DNA from: Micrococcales bacterium 31B | GTDB taxonomy: Bacteria; Actinomycetota; Actinomycetes; Actinomycetales; Dermabacteraceae | Length of the DNA stretch: 64,000 bases | Direction of reading: 5' to 3' | Assembly (NCBI GenBank): GCA_022803075.1 | Contig: JAFFTF010000002.1 | Span: forward strand, 288,090-352,089 | Shown here: one piece after another, positions 39,623 to 48,194 of the stretch | Layout of the letters: the number at the start of each line of letters is the position of its first letter | Numbering within the stretch: position 1 is the first letter of the stretch | Made by a program: the position numbers and the translations under genes | Notes under the pieces: model-generated | The model's input: only the letters and a program-made list of their open reading frames with translations | Told to the model about the DNA's origin: nothing | The model's database searches: none

Positions 39623-42262
39623 ATGTATTTCACCTCAACCCGGCGAGGTCGCGCGGTTGCCATGACGGCCGCGTTCTCGCTTTGTAGTTTCGGGGTGGTG
39701 GCTCTCGCGAGCCCCGCCCTGGCTGCGCCGCTGGTCACGAGCGCGTGTCCCACCGGGCCCGTGTCCATTGCCGAGATTCAGGGCAGTGCGGCTGCCAGCC
39801 CCCACGTCGACTGCACGGTCACCACCTCCGGCGTGGTCACCGCCGCCTACCCCGTGGGCAATTTCAACGGCTTCGTCGTGCAGACCGGCGGCACGGGAGG
39901 CGCTTATGACGCCGCGCGCACCGCGAGCGACGCGATCTTCGTGTACTCCCCCGCAGGCGTAGCGAGCGTCGCGATCGGTCAGAGCGTCACCGTCACGGGC
40001 GTCGTCTCGGAGTTCAATGGGTTGACCGAGATCACCGCCGAGCCTGCCGCTATCGTGGCACTGCCCGAGGCGCTGCCCGCCGTCAGCCCCGTGGATCTCA
40101 CGGCGCTGCCCCCGGCCGCCCAGCGTGAACCGCTCGAATCGATGCTGGTTGACGCGAACTTTAGCCTCACCGTCGCCGACAACTACAGCACCAACCGCTA
40201 CGGCGAGGTGCTGCTTGCGACCGGCACGACCGCGCTGCCGCAGATGACCGATGTGGCCAGGCCGGGCACTCCCGAGGCCGCGGCCGTCGAGGCGTCCAAT
40301 CTCGAACGCGCCATCACGCTCGACGACGGGTCCAGCATTGACTTGAGCCGCAACACCAGCCTGACGCCGCCGTACATCTCGGCCGAGAAGCCCCTGCGCG
40401 TCGGCGCTGCGGTCGACTTTCAGGGCACCGGCCTGATTCTCGATTACCGCAACAACACGTGGAAGCTCAACCCCACGGCGCAGCTCACGCACGACGACAC
40501 CGAGAAACTGAACTGGTTCAGCAATACGCGCACGACCGGCCCGGACGCCGCGGCCCTCGGCGCTGCGGACGTCAAGGTCTCGAGTTTCAACGTCTTGAAT
40601 TACTTCACGACGCTCGGCACGGACACCGCGTCGTGTACGTCCTACAAGGATCGCGAGGGTCAGGGCACCACCGTGCAGGGCGGCTGCGATCAGCGTGGAG
40701 CGTGGGATGCCGCGCAGTTCGCGCGGCAGCAAGACAAGATCGTCGCGGCCATTATCGGCACGGACGCCGACGTGCTCGGCCTCATGGAAATCGAGAACTC
40801 GGCGCGGCTGGGTGAGGCGCCCGACGAGGCACTGCAGTCGCTGGTGGCCGCGCTCAATGCGAAGGCCGGGGCCGGCACGTATGCCTACATCGCCAACCCC
40901 GCGGCGTCCATGCCGCCCATCACCGAGCAGGACGTCATCACGAACGCCCTGATCTACCGACCCGCGAAGGTCACCCCGCAGGGTGCGGCCCACTCGATTG
41001 CAGACCAGAGCGGCAGCGGTGAGCCCTTCTCTAACGCTCGCGTGCCCATCGCTCAGGCCTTCGCGGTCAAGGGCACGGGTGACGCCTTTGTGGCGATCGT
41101 GAACCACTTTAAGTCGAAGGGCTCGGCGGGCCCCCTGCCGGGCGACGCCGACGCGGGCGACGGCCAGGGTGCCTCGAACGCCTCGCGCATCGCCCAGGCC
41201 ACGACGCTCAGCCAGTGGGTGCCTTCGGTGCAGTCAGCAACGGGGGTCAAGCCGGTGCTGCTGCTCGGCGACTTCAACTCGTACAGTATGGAAGACCCGC
41301 TGCAGGTGCTCAAGGACGCGGGCTACGCCGACGCGGAACAGAGTAGCGGAGGCAAGGAACAGAGTTACCTCTTCGGGGGCCGTGTCGGGTCGCTCGACCA
41401 CGTGTTCGTGAACCCCGAGGCGAAGTCGATGCTCACGGGCGTCGACATCTGGCCCATCAACGCACCCGAGTCGGTGCTGCTCGAGTACTCGCGGTTTAAC
41501 GCTACGCCGACGAACTTCTACGAGGCCGGTCCGTTCCGCGCCTCCGATCACGACCCCGTGATCGTGGGTCTCGCGGCCGACACCCCGCCGGTCGAGCCTC
41601 CCGCCACGCCGGACGTGTTCAGCGTGCCGTTCAGCCAGGATCTCTTCATCACCGACAATGGCCAGGTGCGCGCCATCACGTTCGAGGAATGGCAGCAGTA
41701 CGGCTACCCGGCCCCCGAGGCGTCCAAGGTGGCTTACGTGAAGTACCCTTGGTCGCCGAACGTGTACGCGATCATCAGCGCCGAGGGCAATGCCGACGCG
41801 GCGCACTCCGAGGTGCGTTTGCTGTCGGGTGCCGAGTGGGCCGCGGCGAAGTTCCCGACGCCCACCGTGGCGGGGTGGATTCCCGGCAGCCGCGTGACGC
41901 GCAATACCGACAGCGACGAGCTGTTCTTGACGTTTTACGGGCAGACGCACAAGCTCACGTTCGCGGAGTGGCAGCGCGCCGGCTACCCCGCGTTCAGTGC
42001 TTCGGGCGTGAAGTTCAGCCGCGCTGTGTGGTCGGACGCCGTGTTCCGTACCGTGGGCAGCACCACCCGTCGGGTCACGTTCGGCGAGTGGGTCACGGCG
42101 GGCGGGCCCACCCCCGTGCCGCGCGATCGCGTGGCGGCCGATGCCTTCACGAAACCCCGCACGAGCGACGACATCACGTGGAAATTTGCCGACCACAGCG
42201 AGGTGCTGACGTTCGAGCAGTGGGCGCGGGCCGGGTTCCCCAGCCCGACCGTGACCGGCTGA
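39623..42262 (+). CDS. Secreted ExeM/NucH-type endonuclease with five C-terminal EW repeats
   Basis: 879 residues from the ATG at 39623, chosen for CAGGAG 5 bases upstream and because the protein then begins with a signal peptide (basic MYFTSTRRGR, hydrophobic core, ASPALAAP cleavage region near 35). Residues 40-300 form an OB-like/LTD-like region typical of ExeM/NucH nucleases (SIAEIQG, DCTVTTSGVV). Residues about 316-660 are an endonuclease/exonuclease/phosphatase domain: VSSFNVLNYF, GLMEIENS, IVNHFKSKG, LLGDFNSY, SLDHVFVN, ASDHDPVIVGL. Residues about 664-879 hold five EW repeats. There is no LPXTG. Probably an extracellular DNase for nutrient or biofilm DNA, held at the cell surface by the repeats (inference). 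It interrupts the usual bldD-nusB order. Confidence 0.9.
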   Translation: MYFTSTRRGRAVAMTAAFSLCSFGVVALASPALAAPLVTSACPTGPVSIAEIQGSAAASPHVDCTVTTSGVVTAAYPVGNFNGFVVQTGGTGGAYDAARTASDAIFVYSPAGVASVAIGQSVTVTGVVSEFNGLTEITAEPAAIVALPEALPAVSPVDLTALPPAAQREPLESMLVDANFSLTVADNYSTNRYGEVLLATGTTALPQMTDVARPGTPEAAAVEASNLERAITLDDGSSIDLSRNTSLTPPYISAEKPLRVGAAVDFQGTGLILDYRNNTWKLNPTAQLTHDDTEKLNWFSNTRTTGPDAAALGAADVKVSSFNVLNYFTTLGTDTASCTSYKDREGQGTTVQGGCDQRGAWDAAQFARQQDKIVAAIIGTDADVLGLMEIENSARLGEAPDEALQSLVAALNAKAGAGTYAYIANPAASMPPITEQDVITNALIYRPAKVTPQGAAHSIADQSGSGEPFSNARVPIAQAFAVKGTGDAFVAIVNHFKSKGSAGPLPGDADAGDGQGASNASRIAQATTLSQWVPSVQSATGVKPVLLLGDFNSYSMEDPLQVLKDAGYADAEQSSGGKEQSYLFGGRVGSLDHVFVNPEAKSMLTGVDIWPINAPESVLLEYSRFNATPTNFYEAGPFRASDHDPVIVGLAADTPPVEPPATPDVFSVPFSQDLFITDNGQVRAITFEEWQQYGYPAPEASKVAYVKYPWSPNVYAIISAEGNADAAHSEVRLLSGAEWAAAKFPTPTVAGWIPGSRVTRNTDSDELFLTFYGQTHKLTFAEWQRAGYPAFSASGVKFSRAVWSDAVFRTVGSTTRRVTFGEWVTAGGPTPVPRDRVAADAFTKPRTSDDITWKFADHSEVLTFEQWARAGFPSPTVTG
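41612..42259 (+). repeat. Five protein repeats of the EW type (C-terminal module)
   Basis: Units of about 36-50 residues share a core [VIL][TS]xxEWxxx[GKF]xPxP: ITFEEWQQYGYPAP, LSGAEWAAAKFPTP, LTFAEWQRAGYPAF, VTFGEWVTAGGPTP, LTFEQWARAGFPSP. Each is preceded by an aromatic-rich pair of strands (for example ELFLTFYGQTHK, DDITWKFADHSE). The same unit ends the gene at 1-108. Confidence 0.85.
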
Positions 42263-42291
42263 TGATCGGTTGACGCGCGGTTGACGCGCGA

Positions 42292-42321
42292 GAAGGCCCG
42301 CAGCTTGAGCTGCGGGCCTTC
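42292..42321. terminator. Bidirectional terminator between the nuclease and nusB
   Basis: GAAGGCCCGCAGCT (42292-42305) and AGCTGCGGGCCTTC (42308-42321) form a near-perfect stem of about 13 bp. It lies between two convergent genes and ends with CTTCT on both strands, so it can serve both. Confidence 0.75.
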
Positions 42322-42347
42322 TGTGCGCGAGTGGTCGTGCGCGGGGC

Positions 42348-42980
42348 TTAGTCGCGGCCGGTCGAGTCGTGCGGCTCGGCGTCCGTGTCGGTGTCGTCCG
42401 CATCCTCCGTGGCGTCCGCATCGTCCGCATCGTCCGCGTCATCACCGTCAACCGCTCCCTCGAAATCGTCGAAGTCATCGTCGAAATCGCCATCGGTGTC
42501 GGTCTCGCTCACGGCGGCCGCGTGCTGCGGTTCAGCGACCTCACTGAGCTCACTGAGCGAAGGCTTGAGGTCGTTGATGCGACCTAGCACGCCATTGACG
42601 AACCGGCCGGAATTATCGGTCGACAGATCGTTCGCTAGGGCCACCGCTTCGCTCATGACCACGCGGCCCGGAGTGTCGGTGTAGAGAATCTCCCACACCC
42701 CCAGTCGCATAATGGCGCGATCCACTGCGGGCATGCGGTCGAGGGGCCAGTCAACGCTGTGCGAATCGATGAGATCGTCAATGCGGCGCCCATGAGCGAT
42801 GACGCCCTCCAAGATCTGCAGGGCGAACGCGGGCAAGGGAGCGGGATGCCCCGCCCGCTCCCGGCGTTCCGCCACCATGTCGTCGAGGTACATGCCGCGC
42901 TGGTCGGCCTCGAACAAGATGTCGAGCGCGCGCTTGCGCGCCTTGCCGCGCGCGGACTGCTTGGCGGGCTTGTCACTCAC
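42348..42980 (-). CDS. nusB: Transcription antitermination factor NusB with acidic tail
   Basis: 210 residues. The first 140 or so are a normal NusB (ARKRALDILFEADQRG, LQILEGVIAHGRRIDDLID, DRMPAVDRAIMRLGVWEIL, VVMSEAVALANDLSTDNSGRFVNGVL), which binds boxA RNA with NusE in rRNA antitermination. After SELSEV a tail of about 60 residues follows, mostly Asp, Ala, Glu and Thr with DADDADDAD repeats; it is longer and more acidic than usual. The GTG start overlaps the efp stop (TAGTG). Confidence 0.94.
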   Translation of the reverse strand: MSDKPAKQSARGKARKRALDILFEADQRGMYLDDMVAERRERAGHPAPLPAFALQILEGVIAHGRRIDDLIDSHSVDWPLDRMPAVDRAIMRLGVWEILYTDTPGRVVMSEAVALANDLSTDNSGRFVNGVLGRINDLKPSLSELSEVAEPQHAAAVSETDTDGDFDDDFDDFEGAVDGDDADDADDADATEDADDTDTDAEPHDSTGRD

Positions 42981-43540
42981 TAGCTGACGCGCCCCAGGTA
43001 ATCGCCCGTGCGGGTATCGACCTTGACCTTGGTGTTTTGTTCGATGAACAGGGGCACCTGGATCTCGTAGCCGGTCTCCAGCGTGGCTGGCTTGGTGCCA
43101 CCCGTCGAGCGGTCGCCCTGCAGGCCGGGCTCGGTGTAGGTAATTTCGAGCACCACGGAGGCGGGCAGTTCGATGTAGAGGGCTTCGCCCTCGTGCATGG
43201 CGATCATGACCTGCTGCTCTTCGAGCATGAAGTGCGCGGCGTCGCCGACCACGGCCTCGGAAAGCGTGATCTGGTTGTAGTCGCTGACGTCCATGAACAC
43301 GTAGTCCGAACCGTCGCGGTACAGGTACTGGTAGTCGCGCTTGTCGACGTTGGTGACCTCGATCTTGGCACCCGCGTTGTAGGTCTTGTCAACGACCTTG
43401 CCGGTCATGACGTTCTTCAGCTTGGTGCGCACAAAGGCACCACCCTTGCCGGGCTTGACGTGCTGGAACTCCACGACGGTCCACAGGTTGCCATCGATGT
43501 TGAGTACTACGCCGTTCTTGATGTCGGTAGTAGAAGCCAC
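42980..43540 (-). CDS. efp: Elongation factor P
   Basis: 186 residues from the GTG at 43540 ([12 protein letters not shown]), the normal length; the longer open frame to 43786 has no ribosome site and is unlike the family. EF-P relieves ribosome stalling at polyproline. The loop that enters the peptidyl-transferase centre reads KPGKGGAF with lysine at the tip; no epmA/earP-type modification gene is in the window. Domains II and III follow, ending [16 protein letters not shown]. Co-translated with nusB. Confidence 0.96.
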   Translation of the reverse strand: MASTTDIKNGVVLNIDGNLWTVVEFQHVKPGKGGAFVRTKLKNVMTGKVVDKTYNAGAKIEVTNVDKRDYQYLYRDGSDYVFMDVSDYNQITLSEAVVGDAAHFMLEEQQVMIAMHEGEALYIELPASVVLEITYTEPGLQGDRSTGGTKPATLETGYEIQVPLFIEQNTKVKVDTRTGDYLGRVS

Positions 43541-43851
43541 AGACCTATCCTCTGTTTTGCAGTGAGTCGTAAATCCATTCGCGCGCGGTGACTGCTTGCC
43601 ACACCGGGCGTGCGCCGTACTCCCCCGCACAATAACGCCGCGGCGCTCGTCGGATTTCGGGCACAGCAAATGGCTGTTCGCTGTGTTGAACTGATACCAG
43701 GTTACCTGTGAACTCGAGATTTCGCGGCGCTGAGGCCGCGCGGCGGCCGCAGCAGCGCGACACATGACAAACCTCACGCCCGACACAGGGAGCGGGCTGC
43801 GGGCCAGGCGAGGGCGAGTGCTGGGCTGGAAGGAGGGACCGCGCGTCCGCC
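43541..43851. other. Intergenic region upstream of efp (311 bp)
   Basis: Contains the efp leader and probably its promoter, though no convincing -35/-10 pair stands out. At 43831-43850, directly after the stop of the SatD-like gene, is one copy of a 20-bp element also found behind fabG. No gene seen. Confidence 0.5.
43831..43850. repeat. 20-bp repeat, copy 1 (3' of the SatD-like gene)
   Basis: AGGAGGGACCGCGCGTCCGC, identical to 56792-56811. It sits 1 base after the stop codon of the minus-strand gene at 43852-44520. The centre GGACCGCGCGTCC can form a small hairpin (GGAC/GTCC). Confidence 0.85.
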
Positions 43852-44520
43852 CTACCAGCCCGACGCGGCCATGTCGTCTGCCTCTTGCAGCAGACGGCTA
43901 AGGAGCGGCAGCACCCGCGCCACTTCGAGGTAGTGTGAGCGCGTCATGGCCATCGAAACGGCCTGGTGGCTGATGCCGAGCGCACCGGCCCACTGCTGCT
44001 GGGTGCCGTGCGGCAGCGACTCCACGACGTCGATGACCTTCCATTGCGCGCTCGTGCGCTGCGAAACGAGCAGGGCCAGCACGCCGAGCAGCGCTTCGAT
44101 TTCGTCGGCGCGCGACGTCGCGGCGCGGCTCGCGAACGAGGCCCCGGAGGCTACCGGCACGCGCGCGGGCACGCTCACGCTGACGAAGGCGCGGGCCGAG
44201 GGAGCGAGGGCCCGGGCGAGGGCCTCGACGGCCGCATCCACGGCGCGGCCGCGCGGGAGGTGCACGGCGTCGGCGTCGCCGAAGTGGTGCAGTGCCTCGC
44301 CGTCGCCGATGCCCAGGCCCATCTTGCAGGCGGGGTCACGAAACGCCACGAGCATGGCCCTCAGTGCGGCGTCGGCGTCGCGGGGTGCCCCCAGAATCAT
44401 GCCCTCGTTGACGACATGAAAGCCGCCCCAACTGGGGACGGCTTGTAGCGCGTCGAGCCATCGACTCGCGCGTTCAGGTTCGGGTTGTCGCTTAGAACAT
44501 CCCAAGGCCAGCACCAACAT
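43852..44520 (-). CDS. SatD-like protein with C-terminal helix-turn-helix (tentative)
   Basis: 222 residues. The N-terminal part (about 30-110) has the pattern of SatD proteins and nucleotide-cyclase-like folds: an acidic segment after a VxxFR stretch, then [30 protein letters not shown]. The C-terminal part (about 165-222) is a clear helix-turn-helix, [23 protein letters not shown]. SatD proteins of other bacteria have this same combination. The link is by pattern only, and the product could instead be an unrelated regulator. Not in an operon; a SpoU gene ends 64 bases upstream on the same strand. Confidence 0.45.
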   Translation of the reverse strand: MLVLALGCSKRQPEPERASRWLDALQAVPSWGGFHVVNEGMILGAPRDADAALRAMLVAFRDPACKMGLGIGDGEALHHFGDADAVHLPRGRAVDAAVEALARALAPSARAFVSVSVPARVPVASGASFASRAATSRADEIEALLGVLALLVSQRTSAQWKVIDVVESLPHGTQQQWAGALGISHQAVSMAMTRSHYLEVARVLPLLSRLLQEADDMAASGW

Positions 44521-44584
44521 GTGCCCAGCATTTCACACGAATGGGAGCGCTGCATTCAACATTTGCGAAAACTGGTACAACTGT

Positions 44585-45436
44585 TCACTTCGCGTCGCGA
44601 GTTGCCCAGAAAACCACCGCGCTGGCCGCGGCGACGTTGAGGGAATCCACGGCCCCCGCCATCGGAATCCGCACCGTGTGCCGGGCGCGCGCGAGCGTGC
44701 GCGGACGCAGTCCGTCCCCCTCGGTGCCGAAGATCAGCGCCATCTTCTCGAACGGGTTGGCCTCCACCTCGTCGAGGGTCAGCGAATCGTCCCGCAGGGC
44801 CAGGGCGAGAGTCTCAAACCCCGCCTCGTGCAGCTCGTCCATGCCGTCTGGCCAGCTCGTAAACCGCGCCCACGGCACCTGAAACACCGTCCCCATCGAC
44901 ACGCGAATCGACCGCCGATACAGCGGGTCGGCGCACGCGGGGGTCACTAGCACGGCGTCCACCCCGAGCGCCGCGGCGGAGCGAAACAGCGCGCCCACGT
45001 TCGTGTGGTCCACAATGTCTTCGAGCACCGCCACGCGCCGCGCACCCCCGATCACCTCGCCCACGCTCCGATCGGGCCGCCGCTTCATCGCCGCCAGCGC
45101 TCCCCGATGCAGGTGAAAGCCCGTGATCTGCTCCAGTTCACCCGCGCTGCCCACGAACACCGGAGCGTCCGGGTGGGCCGCGAACACGTCGGCCAGATCG
45201 GGCACCCACTTGGGTGCCACGAGAAACGACTTCGGCTCATAGCCCGCCGCGAGGGCGCGCCGCAGCACCGTCGAACTCTCGGCGAGAAACACGCCCTTCT
45301 CGGGCTCGCTCTTCGAGCGTAGCTTCACGTCGGTGAGCGAGAAATAGTCGTCGAGCAGGGGGCGCAGGGCCTCGGGTACGGACGCCAGGTCCACCAGATT
45401 CGCCCCCGCGCCCGGGGGCATTTCGGTTGCTGACAT
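44585..45436 (-). CDS. SpoU/TrmH-family RNA 2'-O-methyltransferase
   Basis: 283 residues from the ATG at 45436 (MSATEMPP); the longer in-frame extension to 45682 is Arg-rich and runs over the preceding hairpin. N-terminal substrate-binding domain (VFLAESSTVLRRALAAGY), then the SPOUT knot: LEDIVDHTNVGALFRSAAALGVDAVLVTP (motif 1), ALIFGTEGDGL (motif 2), VRIPMAGAVDSLNVAAASAVV (motif 3). Methylates a ribose in rRNA or tRNA; the exact site cannot be inferred. GAGAAT lies 6 bases before the ATG, so the message might be leaderless. Confidence 0.88.
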   Translation of the reverse strand: MSATEMPPGAGANLVDLASVPEALRPLLDDYFSLTDVKLRSKSEPEKGVFLAESSTVLRRALAAGYEPKSFLVAPKWVPDLADVFAAHPDAPVFVGSAGELEQITGFHLHRGALAAMKRRPDRSVGEVIGGARRVAVLEDIVDHTNVGALFRSAAALGVDAVLVTPACADPLYRRSIRVSMGTVFQVPWARFTSWPDGMDELHEAGFETLALALRDDSLTLDEVEANPFEKMALIFGTEGDGLRPRTLARARHTVRIPMAGAVDSLNVAAASAVVFWATRDAK

Positions 45437-45469
45437 GCCCACATTCTCGCGGTTTCGGCCCGAACGCGA

Positions 45470-45501
45470 CCGAGGGGCCCACCATGCGGCGGGCCCCTCG
45501 G
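45470..45501. terminator. Hairpin after the SPFH gene
   Basis: CCGAGGGGCCC (45470-45480) pairs perfectly with GGGCCCCTCGG (45491-45501) over a 10-base loop, 24 bases after the stop of the minus-strand SPFH gene. There is no T-run. Confidence 0.55.
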
Positions 45502-45524
45502 GCACGATAAGCCGGTAGCGTGCG

Positions 45525-46571
45525 CTACCCGGCGGTCGGAGCCTGCGGCGGCGCCGGTGGGCGCGGCGCGTCGGGATGACTCGTCGCGGGTGGCTTCGCG
45601 AGGCTGGTGGTGTGGGGCAGCGGCATGCTCGGGGCCGCGTCGAGACCCGAGTCGGCCATCTTCGACCCCATCGCCGCGCCAATGCCCTGCAGAGCGGCCG
45701 TCAGTTCGGTCGGGATCACCCACAGGGTGTTGTTCTCGCCCTTGCCGAGTTGAGGCAGCATCTGCAGGTACTGGTACGCCAGCAGTTTGCTGTCGGGATT
45801 GCCGTCGTGAATCGCACTGAAGACGGTGCGGATGGCCTCGGACTGGCCGTTGGCTTCGAGCACGGCCGCCTCGGCCTGGCCCTTCGCTTCGAGCACGGCC
45901 GACTCGGCGGCACCCTGCGCCTGCAGAATGCGAGCCTGCTTCTCGCCCTCGGCGCTCAGCACCTGCGACTGCTTGATGCCCTCGGCCGTGAGAATGGCGG
46001 CGCGGCGGTCACGCTCGGCGCGCATCTGCTTCTCCATCGAATCCTGAATCGAGGCCGGCGGATCAATGGCCTTCAGCTCGACGCGGGCCACGCGAATGCC
46101 CCAGCGGCCCGTGGCCTCATCGAGCACGCCGCGCAGGGCGCCGTTGATCTGATCGCGAGAGGTGAGCGTCTGCTCGAGGTCGAGCGTGCCGATCACCTGG
46201 CGCAGAGTCGTGATGGTGAGCTGCTCGATGGCGACGATAAAGTTCTGAATCTCGTACGTCGCGGCGCGTGGGTCCGTGACCTGGTAATAGATCACCGAGT
46301 CAATCGACACCACGAGGTTGTCACTCGTAATCACGGGCTGCGGCGGAAAGAACACCACCTGCTCGCGCAGATCAACCACGGCCGCAATGCGGTCAATGAA
46401 CGGAATCAACAGGTGAATGCCCGCGTTCATGGTGGCGTGAAAGCGACCCAGCCGCTCTACAATCATCGCCCGCGACTGCTGCACAATGCGCACAGACTTG
46501 GCAATCGTCACGATGACGAAGATGGCGAGTATGACAAATACTGCGGTGAGCACGATGTTTCCACCGTTCAT
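45525..46571 (-). CDS. SPFH/band 7 membrane protein (stomatin/QmcA-like)
   Basis: 348 residues: one N-terminal membrane helix (about 7-25), an SPFH domain (about 27-200; VRIVQQSRAMIVERLGRFHATMNAGIHLLIPFID and YQVTDPRAATYEIQN), a coiled coil (about 200-260; EKQMRAERDRRAAILTAEGIKQSQVL) and a Pro-rich tail. Such proteins form oligomeric microdomain scaffolds. It overlaps an NfeD gene by 4 bases, the classic SPFH-NfeD pair, so the products very likely act together in the membrane. Confidence 0.92.
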   Translation of the reverse strand: MNGGNIVLTAVFVILAIFVIVTIAKSVRIVQQSRAMIVERLGRFHATMNAGIHLLIPFIDRIAAVVDLREQVVFFPPQPVITSDNLVVSIDSVIYYQVTDPRAATYEIQNFIVAIEQLTITTLRQVIGTLDLEQTLTSRDQINGALRGVLDEATGRWGIRVARVELKAIDPPASIQDSMEKQMRAERDRRAAILTAEGIKQSQVLSAEGEKQARILQAQGAAESAVLEAKGQAEAAVLEANGQSEAIRTVFSAIHDGNPDSKLLAYQYLQMLPQLGKGENNTLWVIPTELTAALQGIGAAMGSKMADSGLDAAPSMPLPHTTSLAKPPATSHPDAPRPPAPPQAPTAG

Positions 46572-47047
46572 GCCCCGACCCCCTTGATGTTGTTAACCAT
46601 TGGTTGTGCATTGTCTTTGGGCAACACCATTGCCGTCGCACCGTCGATGCGTTCGACATAAATGATGGTGCCCCGCGGAATAGACCCCGTAATCGTGGTG
46701 CGCGCGGTCCATTCGCCCCCCGGCAGTTTCACGAGACCGCTATTGCCCGACACCGACTCGAGTACCGTGCCAATCTCGCCAATCATGCGATCGATGTTGG
46801 TGGGCGTTACGTTCGGCATGGCTCGCAGTCGATGCAGCACGCGTGGCCGCACGAACAGGAACATCAACACGGCCAAGACAATCGCCACGAGACCGCTGGC
46901 CCACCACGGCGCCCCCAAGCCCGCGGCAATCGCGCCGCCCACGGCTCCCACCGCGAGCATGGCAAAGATGAGGTCCACGGTGAAGATCTCAATAATCCCC
47001 AGAATAATTGCCGCCGCTAGCCAAAGCAGCCACTGCATGTCGTCCAT
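46568..47047 (-). CDS. NfeD-family membrane protein
   Basis: 159 residues from the ATG at 47047, chosen because GAAGGAGG lies 9 bases before it; it abuts the next ATG upstream (47056), which leaves no spacing. Three or four membrane helices in the first 80 residues (LLWLAAAIILGIIEIF, LIFAMLAVGAVGGAIAAGL, GLVAIVLAVLMFLFV), then a C-terminal OB fold (about 95-150; IGEIGTVLESVSGNSGLVKLPGGEWTA). Partner of the SPFH protein encoded next. Confidence 0.92.
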   Translation of the reverse strand: MDDMQWLLWLAAAIILGIIEIFTVDLIFAMLAVGAVGGAIAAGLGAPWWASGLVAIVLAVLMFLFVRPRVLHRLRAMPNVTPTNIDRMIGEIGTVLESVSGNSGLVKLPGGEWTARTTITGSIPRGTIIYVERIDGATAMVLPKDNAQPMVNNIKGVGA

Positions 47048-47180
47048 CTCGGACATCCTCCTTCGCGGGTGGCGGTCGATGTCTGCCCGTCGTGGGTTTC
47101 ACGACGGGGGCAGCTCACGAATTGGCGGCCCTTGGGCACTCGCGCGAATTCGGCCTCCAGTGCTGGCCCCTCACGCACCG

Positions 47181-47963
47181 CTAGCGCGCTCGAGCAGTCC
47201 ATCTACCTTCAGCATAGGCGACAACCAAATCAAGCCCAAAGGTTTGACCAAGATTCTCTGATGTGAGCGTCAAATCGATGGGGCCAGCAGCGACCACCGC
47301 ACCCTCACGAATCAACATTGCATGCGTGTAGCCGGGAGGAATCTCCTCCACGTGATGCGTCACGAGAATTGACACCGGCGCCGCGGGCTCACTGGCCAAC
47401 TCACCGAGGGCGGCTACCACCTCTTCGCGACCGCCCAGGTCAAGCCCGGCCGACGGCTCGTCGAGCAGCAGCAATTCTGGGTCGGTCATGAGCGCGCGAG
47501 CGATCTGCACTCGCTTTTTTTCGCCCGAACTCAGCGTACCGAAGGTGCGGTCGCGCAGCGACCCCACACCGAACGCCTCCATCAGCATCTCGGCCTGCGC
47601 GTAGTCCTCCGGCGCATAGTCTTCGGTCCACCGACCCAGCACGCCGTAACCGGCGCTGACCACGACGTCGACGGCGGCCTCACCCGGAGGCACGCGCTCG
47701 GCGAGGGCCGCGCTGGTCTGACCGATACGGGGCCTTAGTTCGAAGACGTCAACCCGACCGAGGGTCTCGCCGAGTAGGCCCACCACACCGCTCGTGGGGT
47801 GCATCTGCGCCGCCAAGATATTGAGCAGCGTGGTTTTGCCTGCGCCATTCGGCCCGAGGATCACCCAACGTTCACCGTCGGCAACCTCCCACGAGACCTC
47901 AGAGAGCAGATACTTGCTCCCGCGACGAACAGTGACATTCTCGAGCTTAACCACATCGTGCAT
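47181..47963 (-). CDS. ABC transporter ATP-binding protein, stand-alone
   Basis: 260 residues. Single nucleotide-binding domain: Walker A GPNGAGKTTL, signature LSSGEKKRVQIARAL, Walker B LLLLDEPSAGLD, switch histidine ILVTHHVEEIPPGYTHAML. The last motif and the layout are typical of the ModF/YlmA/PhrA-like group, whose role is unclear and which usually lacks a permease gene next to it, as here. TAGGGT 6 bases before the ATG suggests a leaderless message. Confidence 0.9.
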   Translation of the reverse strand: MHDVVKLENVTVRRGSKYLLSEVSWEVADGERWVILGPNGAGKTTLLNILAAQMHPTSGVVGLLGETLGRVDVFELRPRIGQTSAALAERVPPGEAAVDVVVSAGYGVLGRWTEDYAPEDYAQAEMLMEAFGVGSLRDRTFGTLSSGEKKRVQIARALMTDPELLLLDEPSAGLDLGGREEVVAALGELASEPAAPVSILVTHHVEEIPPGYTHAMLIREGAVVAAGPIDLTLTSENLGQTFGLDLVVAYAEGRWTARAR

Positions 47964-47969
47964 GGGACG

Positions 47970-47975
47970 ACCCTA
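47970..47975 (-). promoter_or_regulatory. -10 box of a leaderless transcript
   Basis: TAGGGT on the minus strand, 6 bases before the ATG at 47963, with no ribosome site between. Confidence 0.5.
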
Positions 47976-48194
47976 CGTCACCCGGCTAGTGCTCGTGGCC
48001 TGGACACTGCGTCGCGGACGACGAACTTTGTGAAGTTGCCTGCCGCGCCACGCAGTCGACGCAACGGGTCCACGGAACCGCCCACGGGGGCGTCCACGCC
48101 CTCTATTTATCCACTCTTGGCCCAGTTTCACGTATCCTTACACGGAGCCCGACCGGGCCGTGGCGCACGCAGAACCCTCTCAGAGTAGAAATCC

